Positions 15,962 through 24,647 of a stretch of DNA of 64,000 nucleotides are shown here, in pieces. Under the pieces are notes generated by a model. It searched no databases. It saw only the letters and a program-made list of their open reading frames with translations, and was not told the origin of the DNA. A program made the position numbers and the translations under genes. Position 1 is the first letter of the stretch. The number at the start of each line of letters is the position of its first letter. The DNA is from Nakamurella endophytica (GTDB taxonomy: Bacteria; Actinomycetota; Actinomycetes; Mycobacteriales; Nakamurellaceae), in NCBI RefSeq assembly GCF_014646215.1, contig NZ_BMNA01000001.1, positions 777,888 to 841,887 on the forward strand. The letters are read 5' to 3'.

Positions 15962-18838
15962 TCAGGCGGCGTGCCGCAGCAGCGCCGCGAGCAGCCGCTG
16001 CTGCGCGGGCGCGCTGCCGACCCGGTCGAACCGGAAAGTGGTCGCCAGGACCGAACCCGCGCCGACCGCCCAGCCGGCGAGGATCTCGCCCGACCGGTAG
16101 CCGCCCGGCACCGGCATCCCGGCAGCCAGGTACACCGCGGCGCGCTCGTCCGGCGTGGCGGCCGCGCGCAGCAGCCCGCGGGGGGCCAGCTCCTCGTACC
16201 GGTTCCAGTCCAGGACGCCCAGCCGTTCCTCGCGGTCGAACACCGGGTGCGGCAGCGTGACGACCTCGCCGTGGTACAGCCAGTCGTGCACCGGCTCGTA
16301 CGTCCAGGGAGTGCCGAGATCCGCCAGCAGCGCGGTCACGCCGGCCGACAGCGAGCCCTGCGCCAGGACCACCACGCGGCTACCGGAGCGGACGGCATCG
16401 AGTAGCCGGGCGCGATCCGGCGCGGGGAGCGCGGCGTCGTGGCCGAGCAGCACCAGGCCCGGCCGCTGCCGCTCCACGAGTGCCCGGGGCAGGTCCGGGT
16501 GCGCCGAGGGCCGGACGTCCGGATCGCCGGCGTGCAGCCAGCTCTCGACGCCGGCGTCCAGGCCGGCGGTGATCAGCCCGGGGATCCTCGGCGCCGGGCA
16601 CGGGTTGCTGCGGTGGATCGTCACCGTGCGGCCGGCGGGGACCGGGAGTGTCGCGCAGTCGGCCACCACGGTGTAGCTGCCGGCCGGCAGGTCCACCGGG
16701 ATGTCCACCCGGCCGAGCGGGACGGCGAACGCCTGCTCCGGCGGCACGGCGCACTCCAGCCACGTCCGGTGCACCGGCCCGCGCGGTCCGGACAGGGTGA
16801 GGCCTACGCGGTGCTGTCCGGCCGGTTGCGGCCGTTCGGTGGCCAGCACCACGTCGATGTGCGCGGGAGCGCCGACGATCTGGTGCCACGCGGACGGGAC
16901 GAGGCACCACCGCACCGGTGCCAGCGCGTCCCGCAGGGCGTCGACCATGCCGGGCTTGAGGTGTCGGCCGGCGAACGTCCACAGTCCCTCGCCGCTGACC
17001 GCGTGGTCCAGCATGCCGGTGACGTTGTGGCCGACGATCCGGGGGTTGGCCCGCAGCAGGCCGATGCTTTGGTTCCGCCAGCGCGCGGAGAGCCGCTGGC
17101 TCTCGTCGAACAGGTCCCGGGGCGACGCGAGAACCCTGTCCAGCTCCCAGCGCTCGAAGTCCTCGTGGTACCGGCGGCGCATGTCGGCGATCAGCGCGGG
17201 TTCCGCGAGCCGGGGGTCGATGCCGAGCTCGCGCAGTTCGGCGTCCTCGAGCTCCAGATGCAGCAGGCTGCCGACGCCGTACTCGGACAGGAACACCGGG
17301 CCCGGGCCGTCCTGGCCCATGGTGCGCAGCAGGTCGGCCTCGGACCGATCGTGGGGCACCCGCGGGTAGTAGTGCCGGTCGCCCACCCGGGGGACGTAGC
17401 CACCCCGGATCTCGGCCGACGGATCGGATGGCCGCTCGGCGGCGACGTCCTCGGCGCCCCAGCCGGTCTCCCAGTTGGTGCCGCCGGGGTTGCTGTACGA
17501 CCCGACGGACAGGTCGCCGTCCCAGCGACCGCTGCCGAGCAGGACGAGCCGGGTCGGGTCGAGCCCGCGGAGTGCGGGCAGCGACCCGGCGGCGTGCCGG
17601 AAGACGGTGCCGTCCCGGGTCTCGTTCAGCAGCCCCCAGACCACGACGCACGGGTGGTTCCGATCCCGGCGCAGCACCGTGTCCCACTCCCGGTCGAACA
17701 CCTCCCGCAGGACGGGGTCGGTGCCGTGCGGCCACGACGCGCGGCTCTCGGCGTAGACCAGCAGCCCGATCTCGTCGCACAGGTCGAGCTGCTCCGGGGT
17801 GGCCAGGGAGGCGATGAAGCGCACCATGTTCAGGCCGACGGCTTTGGCGTGCAGCAGGTCCTGACGCAACAGCGCGGCAGCGCGTTCCGGCGGGAGGCCC
17901 GGCGGCACGTGGTTGCCGGTGTGCGTGCTGCGGACGAACAGCGGCTGGCCGTTCAACTCGAACCGGCCGCGGTCGTCGATCCGGAACGAGCGGAAACCGG
18001 TGCGCAGCAGGCGCTCCGCGCCCGGATGCACGATCCTGGCGCCGTCGGCAGCCAGCCGCACGCGGACGTCGTACAGCCGCGGCCGGTCCGGCGACCACGG
18101 CTCCGGGTCCGGCACCTGCAGGTCCAGTCCGACCGTCACAACGGCGCCCGGCCCGACGTCGACGAGGCCGGACGACCGGTCGAGGACCCCGTCGCGCTCC
18201 CCGACGACCGCGGAACACCGTGCAGTGACGGGGCCGCCGGTGTCGTTGCGGACCTCGACCTGCACCCGGACGCTGCCGGAGGACGGATCCGGATCGACCA
18301 GTACGTCGGCAATGTCGACCAGCGGCCGGTGCACCAGGCGTACCGGTCCCAGCAGGCCGCCGTAGTTGTACATGCGCCCGGGCTGGTAGGCGTCCTCGTC
18401 GGAGGCGTTGGACGACGCGGTGTCGGCGAGCACCACGCCGTCGATCCGCCGGCCGGTCGGGTTGAGCACCCGGATCGCGACGGGCACGGTCCGGCCGCCC
18501 GATTCACCGGCGAGGCGGAACTCGGTGCGCGGGCCGATCGCGACTCCGGGCAGCCGTTCCCCGTCCCACCAGACGTGGGCCTGGTGGCCGACGGCGTCGA
18601 GGACGAGCACCGGGACGTACCCATCCGCGCGCGGCGGGACGGCGACGGTCGCCCAGTACCAGAACAGCCCGTGCTGGCCGGGGAACGCGGCCTGCAGCGG
18701 ACCGGGCACGGCGATCGGCACCGCGGTCGCGGGCGGGGTCTCGAACCAGCGCTCGGCGACGCCGGTGTCGTCCGGGTCGGCGGCGATGGTCCAGCCACCC
18801 ACCGCCGTCGTCCCGGTGCCTGCTCGGCCCACCGTCAC
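15962..18838 (-). CDS. Glycoside hydrolase family 2 protein
   Basis: About 958 aa. An N-terminal jelly-roll sugar-binding domain (PGPLQAAFPGQHGLFWY, YVPVLVLDAVGHQAHVWW) is followed by an Ig-like domain and a TIM barrel with the GH2 acid/base pair in WGLLNETRD and the nucleophile in FLSEYG, then C-terminal domains including a Rossmann-like region (GSRVVVLAQGSLSAG). The family includes beta-galactosidases, glucuronidases and mannosidases; I cannot choose between them. No signal peptide. GTG 18838 has GGAGG five bases upstream and is preferred over TTG 18907, which lacks a ribosome site and falls inside an inverted repeat that may be an operator. Confidence 0.88.
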   Translation of the reverse strand: MTVGRAGTGTTAVGGWTIAADPDDTGVAERWFETPPATAVPIAVPGPLQAAFPGQHGLFWYWATVAVPPRADGYVPVLVLDAVGHQAHVWWDGERLPGVAIGPRTEFRLAGESGGRTVPVAIRVLNPTGRRIDGVVLADTASSNASDEDAYQPGRMYNYGGLLGPVRLVHRPLVDIADVLVDPDPSSGSVRVQVEVRNDTGGPVTARCSAVVGERDGVLDRSSGLVDVGPGAVVTVGLDLQVPDPEPWSPDRPRLYDVRVRLAADGARIVHPGAERLLRTGFRSFRIDDRGRFELNGQPLFVRSTHTGNHVPPGLPPERAAALLRQDLLHAKAVGLNMVRFIASLATPEQLDLCDEIGLLVYAESRASWPHGTDPVLREVFDREWDTVLRRDRNHPCVVVWGLLNETRDGTVFRHAAGSLPALRGLDPTRLVLLGSGRWDGDLSVGSYSNPGGTNWETGWGAEDVAAERPSDPSAEIRGGYVPRVGDRHYYPRVPHDRSEADLLRTMGQDGPGPVFLSEYGVGSLLHLELEDAELRELGIDPRLAEPALIADMRRRYHEDFERWELDRVLASPRDLFDESQRLSARWRNQSIGLLRANPRIVGHNVTGMLDHAVSGEGLWTFAGRHLKPGMVDALRDALAPVRWCLVPSAWHQIVGAPAHIDVVLATERPQPAGQHRVGLTLSGPRGPVHRTWLECAVPPEQAFAVPLGRVDIPVDLPAGSYTVVADCATLPVPAGRTVTIHRSNPCPAPRIPGLITAGLDAGVESWLHAGDPDVRPSAHPDLPRALVERQRPGLVLLGHDAALPAPDRARLLDAVRSGSRVVVLAQGSLSAGVTALLADLGTPWTYEPVHDWLYHGEVVTLPHPVFDREERLGVLDWNRYEELAPRGLLRAAATPDERAAVYLAAGMPVPGGYRSGEILAGWAVGAGSVLATTFRFDRVGSAPAQQRLLAALLRHAA

Positions 18839-18892
18839 CGTCGCCTCCGCTCGCGCCGGACGGACCGCAGCTTCGTGCCGAGTCCGAGCGTC

Positions 18893-18908
18893 GTCAATTG
18901 TTGACAAC
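18893..18908. promoter_or_regulatory. Inverted repeat, possible operator for the GH2 gene
   Basis: GTCAA-TTG-TTGAC (18893-18905) overlaps a second near-palindrome GTTGACAAC (18900-18908). It lies about 55-70 bases before the preferred GH2 start and is AT-richer than its surroundings. The form recalls sugar-responsive repressor sites, but no regulator gene is adjacent. Confidence 0.35.
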
Positions 18909-19218
18909 GCGGGATGGTAGCCGTCGGTCCGGCATTCTCGCGCTCCCTGGCGCGTGGGCGACGCGTCCTGCGGTCGGCGGAGCGCCCGTCCCCCGTACGG
19001 CGGGCGGGCGTTCCGACGGTCGGCGGAGGTCCTGGTTCCCCCGGCGCATCCTCCGATCGACCGACCGGCCGGGCGGGCGGGCCCGGCGAGACTCGTTCCT
19101 GTCAGCCGGTCGAGCGGTAAAGGACCCCGACCCGGAGCCGCCGCCCGGCTGGCAGCCCGTCAGCCGGGCGGCGTGGGACCCCGACCCCGCGCCGTCCGGC
19201 GGACGACGCCCCTGAACA
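18909..19218. other. Intergenic region without a supported gene
   Basis: About 310 bp. It contains a perfect 12-bp inverted repeat with a 9-base loop (19140-19151 / 19161-19172), which could terminate transcription. Open frames here have no homology I recognise. Confidence 0.4.
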
Positions 19219-19251
19219 CCGCGGGCGGCGGCCCCGACCCGCCGCCCGCGG
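19219..19251. terminator. Terminator hairpin after the DUF1810 gene
   Basis: An 11-bp perfect inverted repeat (19219-19229 / 19241-19251) with an 11-base loop begins eight bases past the stop codon of the minus-strand gene. Confidence 0.65.
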
Positions 19252-19258
19252 TTCCGGT

Positions 19259-19696
19259 TCAGGCCCGGTCGAGCAGCCGGTCGGTGCCCTGGTCCGGACG
19301 CCCGCCGAAGTACCGGTCCAGGACCCGCTGCAGGTCCTCCTCGTCGGGCGCGGCCCGCAGGAACAAGGTGACCGACGACTGCAGCTTCTGCGCGTCGATC
19401 GACCCGAAGACGTCCACCGCCGACCGCCCCTCCGTCCGGGCCAGGACGGCCAGGCACTCCCGCAGTCGCGCACCGAGCACCGGGTGCGCCAGGTAGGCGC
19501 GGGCCTCGTCCAGCGACGCGATCGCGTAGCGCCGGGACATCGCACTCTGCCCCAGTCCGGCCAGCTGCGGGAAGACGAACCACATCCAGTGGCTGCTCTT
19601 GCGGCCCCGCTCAAGCTCCGCCAGCGCCTGCCGATACGTGCCGCCGGCGTCCTGGGCATCGACGAAGCGCGGCAGGTCGAACGGGTCCTCGGGCAT
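19259..19696 (-). CDS. DUF1810 family protein
   Basis: A 145-aa protein matching DUF1810 along its length: FDLPRFVDAQ near the start, the hallmark HWMWFVFPQLAGLG, then ARAYLAHPVLGARLRECL and a C-terminal region ending QRVLDRYFGG. Family members are calpastatin-like small cytoplasmic proteins of unknown function. ATG 19696 is preceded by GGAGG. It is a single gene, downstream of ohrR on the same strand with about 100 bp between them. Confidence 0.9.
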   Translation of the reverse strand: MPEDPFDLPRFVDAQDAGGTYRQALAELERGRKSSHWMWFVFPQLAGLGQSAMSRRYAIASLDEARAYLAHPVLGARLRECLAVLARTEGRSAVDVFGSIDAQKLQSSVTLFLRAAPDEEDLQRVLDRYFGGRPDQGTDRLLDRA

Positions 19697-19795
19697 GGCA
19701 CCTCCACGGTCGGCAGGGCGGGACGTCCCCGGCCCTCCATCCTGGCCGCCTCCCGCGCCCGGCCGGGCCCGGGGGGCGTCGCATGCTCGTGCGGC

Positions 19796-20302
19796 TCAGC
19801 GCTGCCGGGTCGCCCGGTCGCCCCGTGCCGCCGACTCCGTGCGCCGCGCGGCCAGCTCGGCTGTCCGGCGGTGCACGGAGTCGGCGACCGTCCGCAGCGT
19901 CTGCTGCAGCGCGGCCGCCTCCGTGGCGGTGAGCCCCAGCGCGTGGCCCACCTCGCGGGCAACCCCGGCGGCGCGCGGCTCCAGCTCGCGGCCCGCCACG
20001 GTGAGCTCGACGAGGACCGACCGCTCGTCGTCGGTCCGCCGGGTGCGGGTCAGCAGACCCGCGTTTTCCAGCCGACGCAGCAGCGGCGTCATCGTCCCGT
20101 AGTCCAGGCGCAGCCGGTCCCGCAGCTCGCCGATCGTGCAGCGACCCTCCCGCCACAGCACGACGAGCACCAAGTACTGCGGGTAGGTCAGCCCCAGGTC
20201 GTCGAGCAGCTCGCGGTACAGCGCGGTCAACGTCCTGGAGGTCGCGGCGAGGTCGAAGCACACCATCTCGGGCAGCGCGAGCGGCCGTGCGGCGTCGAGC
20301 AT
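19796..20302 (-). CDS. ohrR: OhrR-type MarR-family peroxide repressor
   Basis: A 168-aa MarR regulator. Cys15 (PEMVCFDL) is at the position of the reactive cysteine that senses organic peroxide in OhrR proteins. The winged helix-turn-helix follows (LTYPQYLVLVVLWREG, LDYGTMTPLLRRLE, wing RTDDERSVLVELT). ATG 20302 is chosen because the protein then begins like OhrR and has GGGGAG upstream; the frame extends to 20350. It is divergent from osmC with a palindromic site between, so repression of osmC and itself, relieved by oxidation, is expected. Confidence in the subfamily is good because of the cysteine and the neighbour. Confidence 0.88.
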   Translation of the reverse strand: MLDAARPLALPEMVCFDLAATSRTLTALYRELLDDLGLTYPQYLVLVVLWREGRCTIGELRDRLRLDYGTMTPLLRRLENAGLLTRTRRTDDERSVLVELTVAGRELEPRAAGVAREVGHALGLTATEAAALQQTLRTVADSVHRRTAELAARRTESAARGDRATRQR

Positions 20303-20350
20303 GTGATTTGTCTCCCCTCGGCTCGCGGAATCAACTCGCGTACAGGTCAC

Positions 20351-20360
20351 TTGTGCACAA
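20351..20360. promoter_or_regulatory. Probable OhrR operator
   Basis: The perfect 10-bp palindrome ttgtgcacaa lies midway in the 104-bp ohrR-osmC gap, in an AT-richer patch. Position and form fit a shared OhrR site controlling both promoters. Confidence 0.6.
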
Positions 20361-20406
20361 TGTAACTCACCGGCGCCGACGGCGCCCCGACGCAGAGGAG
20401 CACCTC

Positions 20407-20850
20407 ATGCCCACGCGTACTGCCCGCACCGCCTGGAACGGCACCCTGGAGCAGGGTTCGGGACAGGTCGAGTTGACCAGCTCGGGCGTCGGCACGTACT
20501 TCGTGTCCTTCCCGAAGCGGGCCGCCGATGACGCGGACGGGACCACCAGCCCCGAGGAGCTCATCGCGGCGGCGCACTCGTCCTGCTACGCCATGCAGCT
20601 GTCCGCGCTGATCGGCCAGGCCGGCGGCACCCCGCAGTCCATCGAGGTGCGCGCCGACGTCAGCCTCGGCCCGGACCGCGCCGATTCCGGCTTCAAGCTA
20701 ACCGGGATCACGCTCACCGTGCGCGCCGAGGTCGACGGCCTCGACGCCGACGCCTTCCAGGCCGCTGCGCAGGCGGCCAAGGCCGGTTGCCCGGTGAGCA
20801 AGGCACTGGCCGGCGTGGAGATCACCCTGGACGCCCAGCTCGAATCCTGA
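20407..20850 (+). CDS. osmC: OsmC-family peroxiredoxin
   Basis: A 147-aa OsmC-type protein that reduces organic hydroperoxides using two cysteines: one in AAHSSCYAM, one in KAGCPVSKAL. The layout (SPEELIAAAHSSC, SIEVRADVSL, ending EITLDAQL) follows OsmC more closely than Ohr. ATG 20407 has GAGGAG seven bases upstream. It is divergent from ohrR, whose repressor it probably answers to. Cytoplasmic; thiol donor not visible here. Confidence 0.92.
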   Translation: MPTRTARTAWNGTLEQGSGQVELTSSGVGTYFVSFPKRAADDADGTTSPEELIAAAHSSCYAMQLSALIGQAGGTPQSIEVRADVSLGPDRADSGFKLTGITLTVRAEVDGLDADAFQAAAQAAKAGCPVSKALAGVEITLDAQLES

Positions 20851-20858
20851 GCAGGCCC

Positions 20859-20881
20859 GCCCGGCTCCTCGCGAGCCGGGC
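20859..20881. terminator. Terminator hairpin after osmC
   Basis: A perfect 9-bp stem (20859-20867 / 20873-20881) with a 5-base loop starts eight bases past the osmC stop. Two further imperfect GC-rich hairpins (around 20890-20925 and 20938-20965) fill the rest of the gap to the converging MFS gene. Confidence 0.7.
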
Positions 20882-20968
20882 CACAGACACGGCGGTCCGG
20901 ATCGTCCCTCGCGGTCCGGGCCGCCGTCCCGTCTGCGCCGCCGGCGTCTCCCGGCCGGCGGCGGCCCG

Positions 20969-22189
20969 TCAGCCCGCCGGCCGCCGGCGTAGCGCGATGA
21001 CCGCAGCTCCTGCGGCCAGCACGGCGATGAAGACCGCCAGCGCCACTGCGGCGGTGAGCAGGGACGTCGTGGTGACGAGGACTCCGGCGGCCACCACCGG
21101 GATGGTCAGCCCGATGTAGGCGGCGATGAAGAAGGCGCTGATCACCTCGCCGCGGCGCTCGGGCGGGGCGATCCCGGCCACGGTGGCCAGGCTGGCCCGG
21201 AAGGCGAACCCAACGCCGACGCCACCCACCAGCACCCCCACAATCAGCACGGGCAGCGACGACGCGGCGACCGCGACGACGATGACGACCGTCCCGACGG
21301 GCAGCGCCGACAGGCCGACGATCGTGCCGGTCCGCTCGGACAGCCGGCCGGCGGCCACCTGCGCCGCGGCGGCCGCGGCGAACAAGAGGAACGCGACCAC
21401 GCCGGCCGTCTGGTGGCTCCGGTCGTGCAGGCCGACGGCGAGCACCTGACCGGCGAGCGCCGTGGTGAAGCCGAGCAGCGCGAACGACGCCAGCCCGGCG
21501 ATCGCGGCGGCCAGGAACGGTGTGCGGATCTGTGCCGGCACGCCGACCCGCTGCAGGCTGATGCCGGCCCGGACGCCGTCCCGCTCGCCGACCGTCTCGG
21601 GCGTGCGGAACAGCGGCAGCAGCACCACCGGCAGCAGGAGCGCCATCCCGGCCAGGTATGGGACGACCGTCGGGTCGGGCGCGTGGTCCGCCAGCACCCC
21701 GGCGATCAGCGGCCCCAAGCCGAGGCCGCCCATGTTGGCGACGGTGGCCAGGACCCCGGCGCGGCTGCGCTCGCCACGCGGTGCTTCCAGCTCCCCGATG
21801 TAGGCCGTCGCCGCCCCGGTGACCAGGCCGGCCGAGATGCCGGAGATGAACCGCCCCACGAAGAGCCAGACCAGGCTGTCGGTGGTGACGAAGACCAGCC
21901 CGGACAGCGCGGAGAAGGCGATCGCCGCGAGCACTACGGCCCGGCGGCCGACGTGGTCGGAGAGCCGGCCGAACACCTGCAGAGTGCCCAGCACCCCGAC
22001 CGCGTACACCGCGTAGATCACCGTGACGGTCAGCGGCGACAGCGACAGGCGGGCCGAGTAGATCGCGTACAGCGGGGTCGGCAGCGTCGTGGAGACCATG
22101 ACCGCGGTGAACAGGTACGTCACCAGGAGGCTGTGCCGGCTTGCCGGACGCACTCCCGACAGATCCACGGTGCCGCTCTCCCTGCTCAC
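20969..22189 (-). CDS. MFS transporter (intact copy)
   Basis: A 406-aa major facilitator with about 12 hydrophobic segments. The MFS motif A GRLSDHVGRRAVV lies in the loop between helices 2 and 3, with a matching GRLSERTG in the second half, and GLGPLIAG in the fifth helix. It is probably a proton-driven exporter of drugs or metabolites; the substrate is unknown. GTG 22189 begins six bases after a TAGCGT -10, so the mRNA is probably leaderless. Its first third recurs nearly unchanged as a broken copy at 40.1-40.6 kb. Confidence 0.92.
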   Translation of the reverse strand: MSRESGTVDLSGVRPASRHSLLVTYLFTAVMVSTTLPTPLYAIYSARLSLSPLTVTVIYAVYAVGVLGTLQVFGRLSDHVGRRAVVLAAIAFSALSGLVFVTTDSLVWLFVGRFISGISAGLVTGAATAYIGELEAPRGERSRAGVLATVANMGGLGLGPLIAGVLADHAPDPTVVPYLAGMALLLPVVLLPLFRTPETVGERDGVRAGISLQRVGVPAQIRTPFLAAAIAGLASFALLGFTTALAGQVLAVGLHDRSHQTAGVVAFLLFAAAAAAQVAAGRLSERTGTIVGLSALPVGTVVIVVAVAASSLPVLIVGVLVGGVGVGFAFRASLATVAGIAPPERRGEVISAFFIAAYIGLTIPVVAAGVLVTTTSLLTAAVALAVFIAVLAAGAAVIALRRRPAG

Positions 22190-22204
22190 CCGGACACGCT
22201 AGCC
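21770..22204 (-). repeat. Long direct repeat, copy A
   Basis: This segment (5' third of the MFS gene and its -10) matches 40128-40575 in the same orientation. Over 21841-22140 I counted five mismatches in 300 bases by eye, with identical runs at 21852-21982 and 21996-22141. Confidence 0.93.
22196..22201 (-). promoter_or_regulatory. -10 element of the MFS gene, leaderless
   Basis: TAGCGT on the minus strand, followed by GTCCGG and the GTG start. The element is retained in the broken copy upstream of 40561. Confidence 0.5.
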
Positions 22205-22617
22205 CCAGGCTTCCGGGGTCCCGCGCTGCGCCCGGCGGCCACGGATGTCGTCCGGCGGTGCGGGTCGGCAGCGTCCGGCGTCCGCTCACCCGCTCCCGGG
22301 TCGCGCGTCGTGGACGCCGACCGCGGCACGCCTCGAGTCGTGGCGATGCAAACCTCGACGTGGGAGTCACCGGTCGTCCGTCGCACCAGTGGTGGGTCGA
22401 CGCCCTGCCGGCAGCGGTTCGGCGAGCGTGGACGTCGGTGGACGAAGACCGACCAGGATCGGCTCCAGGCGCGTGGTCGGTACGACGACCGCCGGTTCCG
22501 CTGGTATGCCACCGGAACCGGCGGCTCGGACCGCGAGTGCGTCCCGGTGATGCCCTCGATCACTGGTGTTGCACAGCATTCGACCGCCGGTCGGACGTCA
22601 TGGCCGGCGGTGTCCTG
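22205..22617. other. Intergenic stretch without a supported gene
   Basis: 413 bp between the MFS gene promoter and a small secreted-protein gene. Frames here are Arg/Pro/Ser-rich without recognisable domains or ribosome sites. I see no RNA gene. Confidence 0.5.
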
Positions 22618-22857
22618 CTACTGCAACGCGCCGCAGTTGGCCGCCAGCTTGGCCGGAACGGCGTACCCGGACGCCGCAGCGTCCTTCACCGCCAGCAGCG
22701 CCGCCGGGTCGTTCAGCAGCGACGTGACGGTCTTCGCCGGGGCCGGAGCGGCTCCAGCGATCGGCGAGCCGGCGACGAGTGCGGAACCCGCGACCGCCGC
22801 AGCGGCCATCGAGAGGGACACCCTCCGGATCAGAGTGCTTCGGTGGGGGTTGGCCAT
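22618..22857 (-). CDS. Small secreted protein
   Basis: A 79-aa preprotein. The N-terminus has Arg residues (LIRR), then a hydrophobic stretch SMAAAAVAGSALVAGSPIAG and an AxA cleavage site near residue 38. The mature part is only about 40 residues, Ala/Val-rich, with a single Cys four residues from the end. I do not recognise the family. ATG 22857 has GGAAGGA at good spacing, which favours a real gene. It lies alone between the MFS gene and the esterase. Confidence 0.7.
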   Translation of the reverse strand: MANPHRSTLIRRVSLSMAAAAVAGSALVAGSPIAGAAPAPAKTVTSLLNDPAALLAVKDAAASGYAVPAKLAANCGALQ

Positions 22858-23060
22858 GGACAAATCCTTCCGTTCGGTACGGCCGACTGGGATGACCCAG
22901 GTGGGTCACCGTGACCAGCGTCGGATGTGCGGGTTACCAGGGTGGTCGTCGACCGCGACAGTCAGGTAAAGATCGACTCACCGGCGCTGCGGCCGGATCG
23001 TGAGGACGACAGGCTCCCGACCGGCCGATCACCACCGTGCTTCTGCGTCTGCCTGGCGCC

Positions 23061-24038
23061 TCAGGACGTCGCACGACGCAGTTGCGCCCAGAGGTAGCCG
23101 GTCGCATCGTCTGCCACGCTGCGGGTCCCCGCGCCCGCGCCCGCGCCCGGCCAGGAGTGGCCGAGCCCGGTGATCACCGTCTTCACGACCCGCCGCCCTT
23201 CGGCGCAGTCCCACTTCTGTATCCGGGCGTCGCCGGCGGCGCCCGCGTGTCCGACGCCGATGCAGCGATCCGCCGTCCGAAACGGTGCCAGCGACTGGTC
23301 CACCGACGGAAAGCGGACGCCGGTGTCCGTCGTGACCCCAGCCGCCGGGATGCTCGTGTCCGCCGTGCCGTGGATCGCCACCACCGTCACCGGCCCCGGG
23401 TCGGCGCAGTCGACCATCACCGCCGCGGCCACCACCCCGACCCCGCTCAGATCGCCGGGTCGCAGACAGGCCCAGGCGTACGCCAGGATCCCGCCGTTGG
23501 AGAACCCGACGGCGTACACCTGCGATCCGAGACCGTCTGTGCTCCGCAGGGCCTGGACCAACGCGTGCAGGAAACCGACGTCGTCGGTCCCCAGCTCGCT
23601 GGCCGGCGCGCAGCACCGCCCGCCGTTCCAGGTGTTCTGGTAGCTCGGAAGCGTTCCCTCCGGATACACGACGACGAACCCCGCTCGGTCCGCGAGTGCG
23701 TCGAAGCCGAATGCCGCCTCCGCGTCGAGTGCGGTGGTGGCCGCCGGATGGAGCATGACGACGAGCGGGGCACCCTTCCGCGCGGAGCGGGGATGGTGGA
23801 CGATCGCCGAGCGGGTGCCGTCCGAGGTGCGGAGGGTCACGACGCGCGTCGGCGTGCTCGAGCCGACCGTGTTCGCAGCGGAGCTGGTCGACGGCCCGGA
23901 CGGATGCGGCGTGACGTCCGCGGCCGTGACACCGAGAGCGCCGGACGGCGCGCGCGCACTGCCCTCGACGACCGAGGTGCACGCGGCCGAGCAGGCCACC
24001 GCCAGGACGAGCACCCACAGGGACGACAGCCGGTTCAC
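23061..24038 (-). CDS. LpqC-like esterase lipoprotein (PHB depolymerase family)
   Basis: A 325-aa exported alpha/beta hydrolase of the LpqC/polyhydroxybutyrate-depolymerase type. A lipoprotein signal (SLWVLVLAVACSAAC) is followed by a Ser/Thr/Ala linker. The catalytic part has the family's NTWNGGRCCAP, nucleophile elbow VGFSNGG, Asp near AIHGTADTSIP and His in GLGHSWPG. Substrates of the family include polyester and feruloyl-type esters; the one here is unknown. GTG 24038 starts right before the signal peptide; its ribosome site is weak. It is anchored outside the membrane. The neighbour upstream is divergent. Confidence 0.88.
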   Translation of the reverse strand: MNRLSSLWVLVLAVACSAACTSVVEGSARAPSGALGVTAADVTPHPSGPSTSSAANTVGSSTPTRVVTLRTSDGTRSAIVHHPRSARKGAPLVVMLHPAATTALDAEAAFGFDALADRAGFVVVYPEGTLPSYQNTWNGGRCCAPASELGTDDVGFLHALVQALRSTDGLGSQVYAVGFSNGGILAYAWACLRPGDLSGVGVVAAAVMVDCADPGPVTVVAIHGTADTSIPAAGVTTDTGVRFPSVDQSLAPFRTADRCIGVGHAGAAGDARIQKWDCAEGRRVVKTVITGLGHSWPGAGAGAGTRSVADDATGYLWAQLRRATS

Positions 24039-24647
24039 CGTCGCATTGCCGCGGACAGGGCGGGCGCGCTCGCTGTCTGCCCGCCCGGCACGAGCGCGCT
24101 CGCGGCTGCAGTGTCGATGAGGGCCATGAACTTCGACGGTAGGTATCCCACATTTCCGCTCGGTGCCGCGATCCGGCCGTGAGGTAACGAAAGGCTCACG
24201 CGTGCAGGCCGGACGCTGTGAACTCGGCCCGTCGGGCAATCCGTCCACGACAGCAACTCGGTCGCAGACGCCGCGACGACGTGTTCGGCCGCTCCTGTGC
24301 CCTCGAATGCCTTGGCGATATCGCGCCGCCTGCGTCGCTTCTCGCGTGCCGCCGGGATCGATCGTCGGCCTCCACCACCGACAGCCGTACCGGGACAGTG
24401 ATCGTCATCGCACCGAGGACGCGGTGTGCGGCTCCACACCTCACCGAACGCGCGATTGTGAGGAAAAGTTGACGCCGCGGCCACAGTCCTGGACCGGTGC
24501 CGCAATGTGCCGACCGCACCGTTGCGCCACCGGACCGAGCGAGCCGCCGCACCGGCCGCCGACCGGCCCACACCGCAGACACCGGTTCCCGCCCAGGGGC
24601 CCGTCCAGTACCCGGCACGGACCGCCCGGGGAACCAGAGGGAGAAGC
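24039..24647. other. Long divergent intergenic region with repeated motif
   Basis: 609 bp between the esterase and the beta-propeller gene. No gene is supported. At 24177-24199 it holds ccgtgaggtaacgaaagg followed by ctcac, which closes a GTGAG/CTCAC inverted repeat. At 24458-24468 it holds gtgaggaaaag. A near match to the first occurs in the nnaR-narK gap. The motifs may be regulator sites. Confidence 0.45.

Noticed and set aside
18898..19215. A plus-strand frame ending in a DPDPEPPPGW-type sequence
   Set aside because: The end looks protein-like, but there is no ribosome site and no family; two hairpins lie inside it.
22186..22563. A minus-strand frame of 125 codons before the MFS gene
   Set aside because: Composition is random-like (Arg, Pro, Ser, Thr) and it overlaps the MFS promoter.
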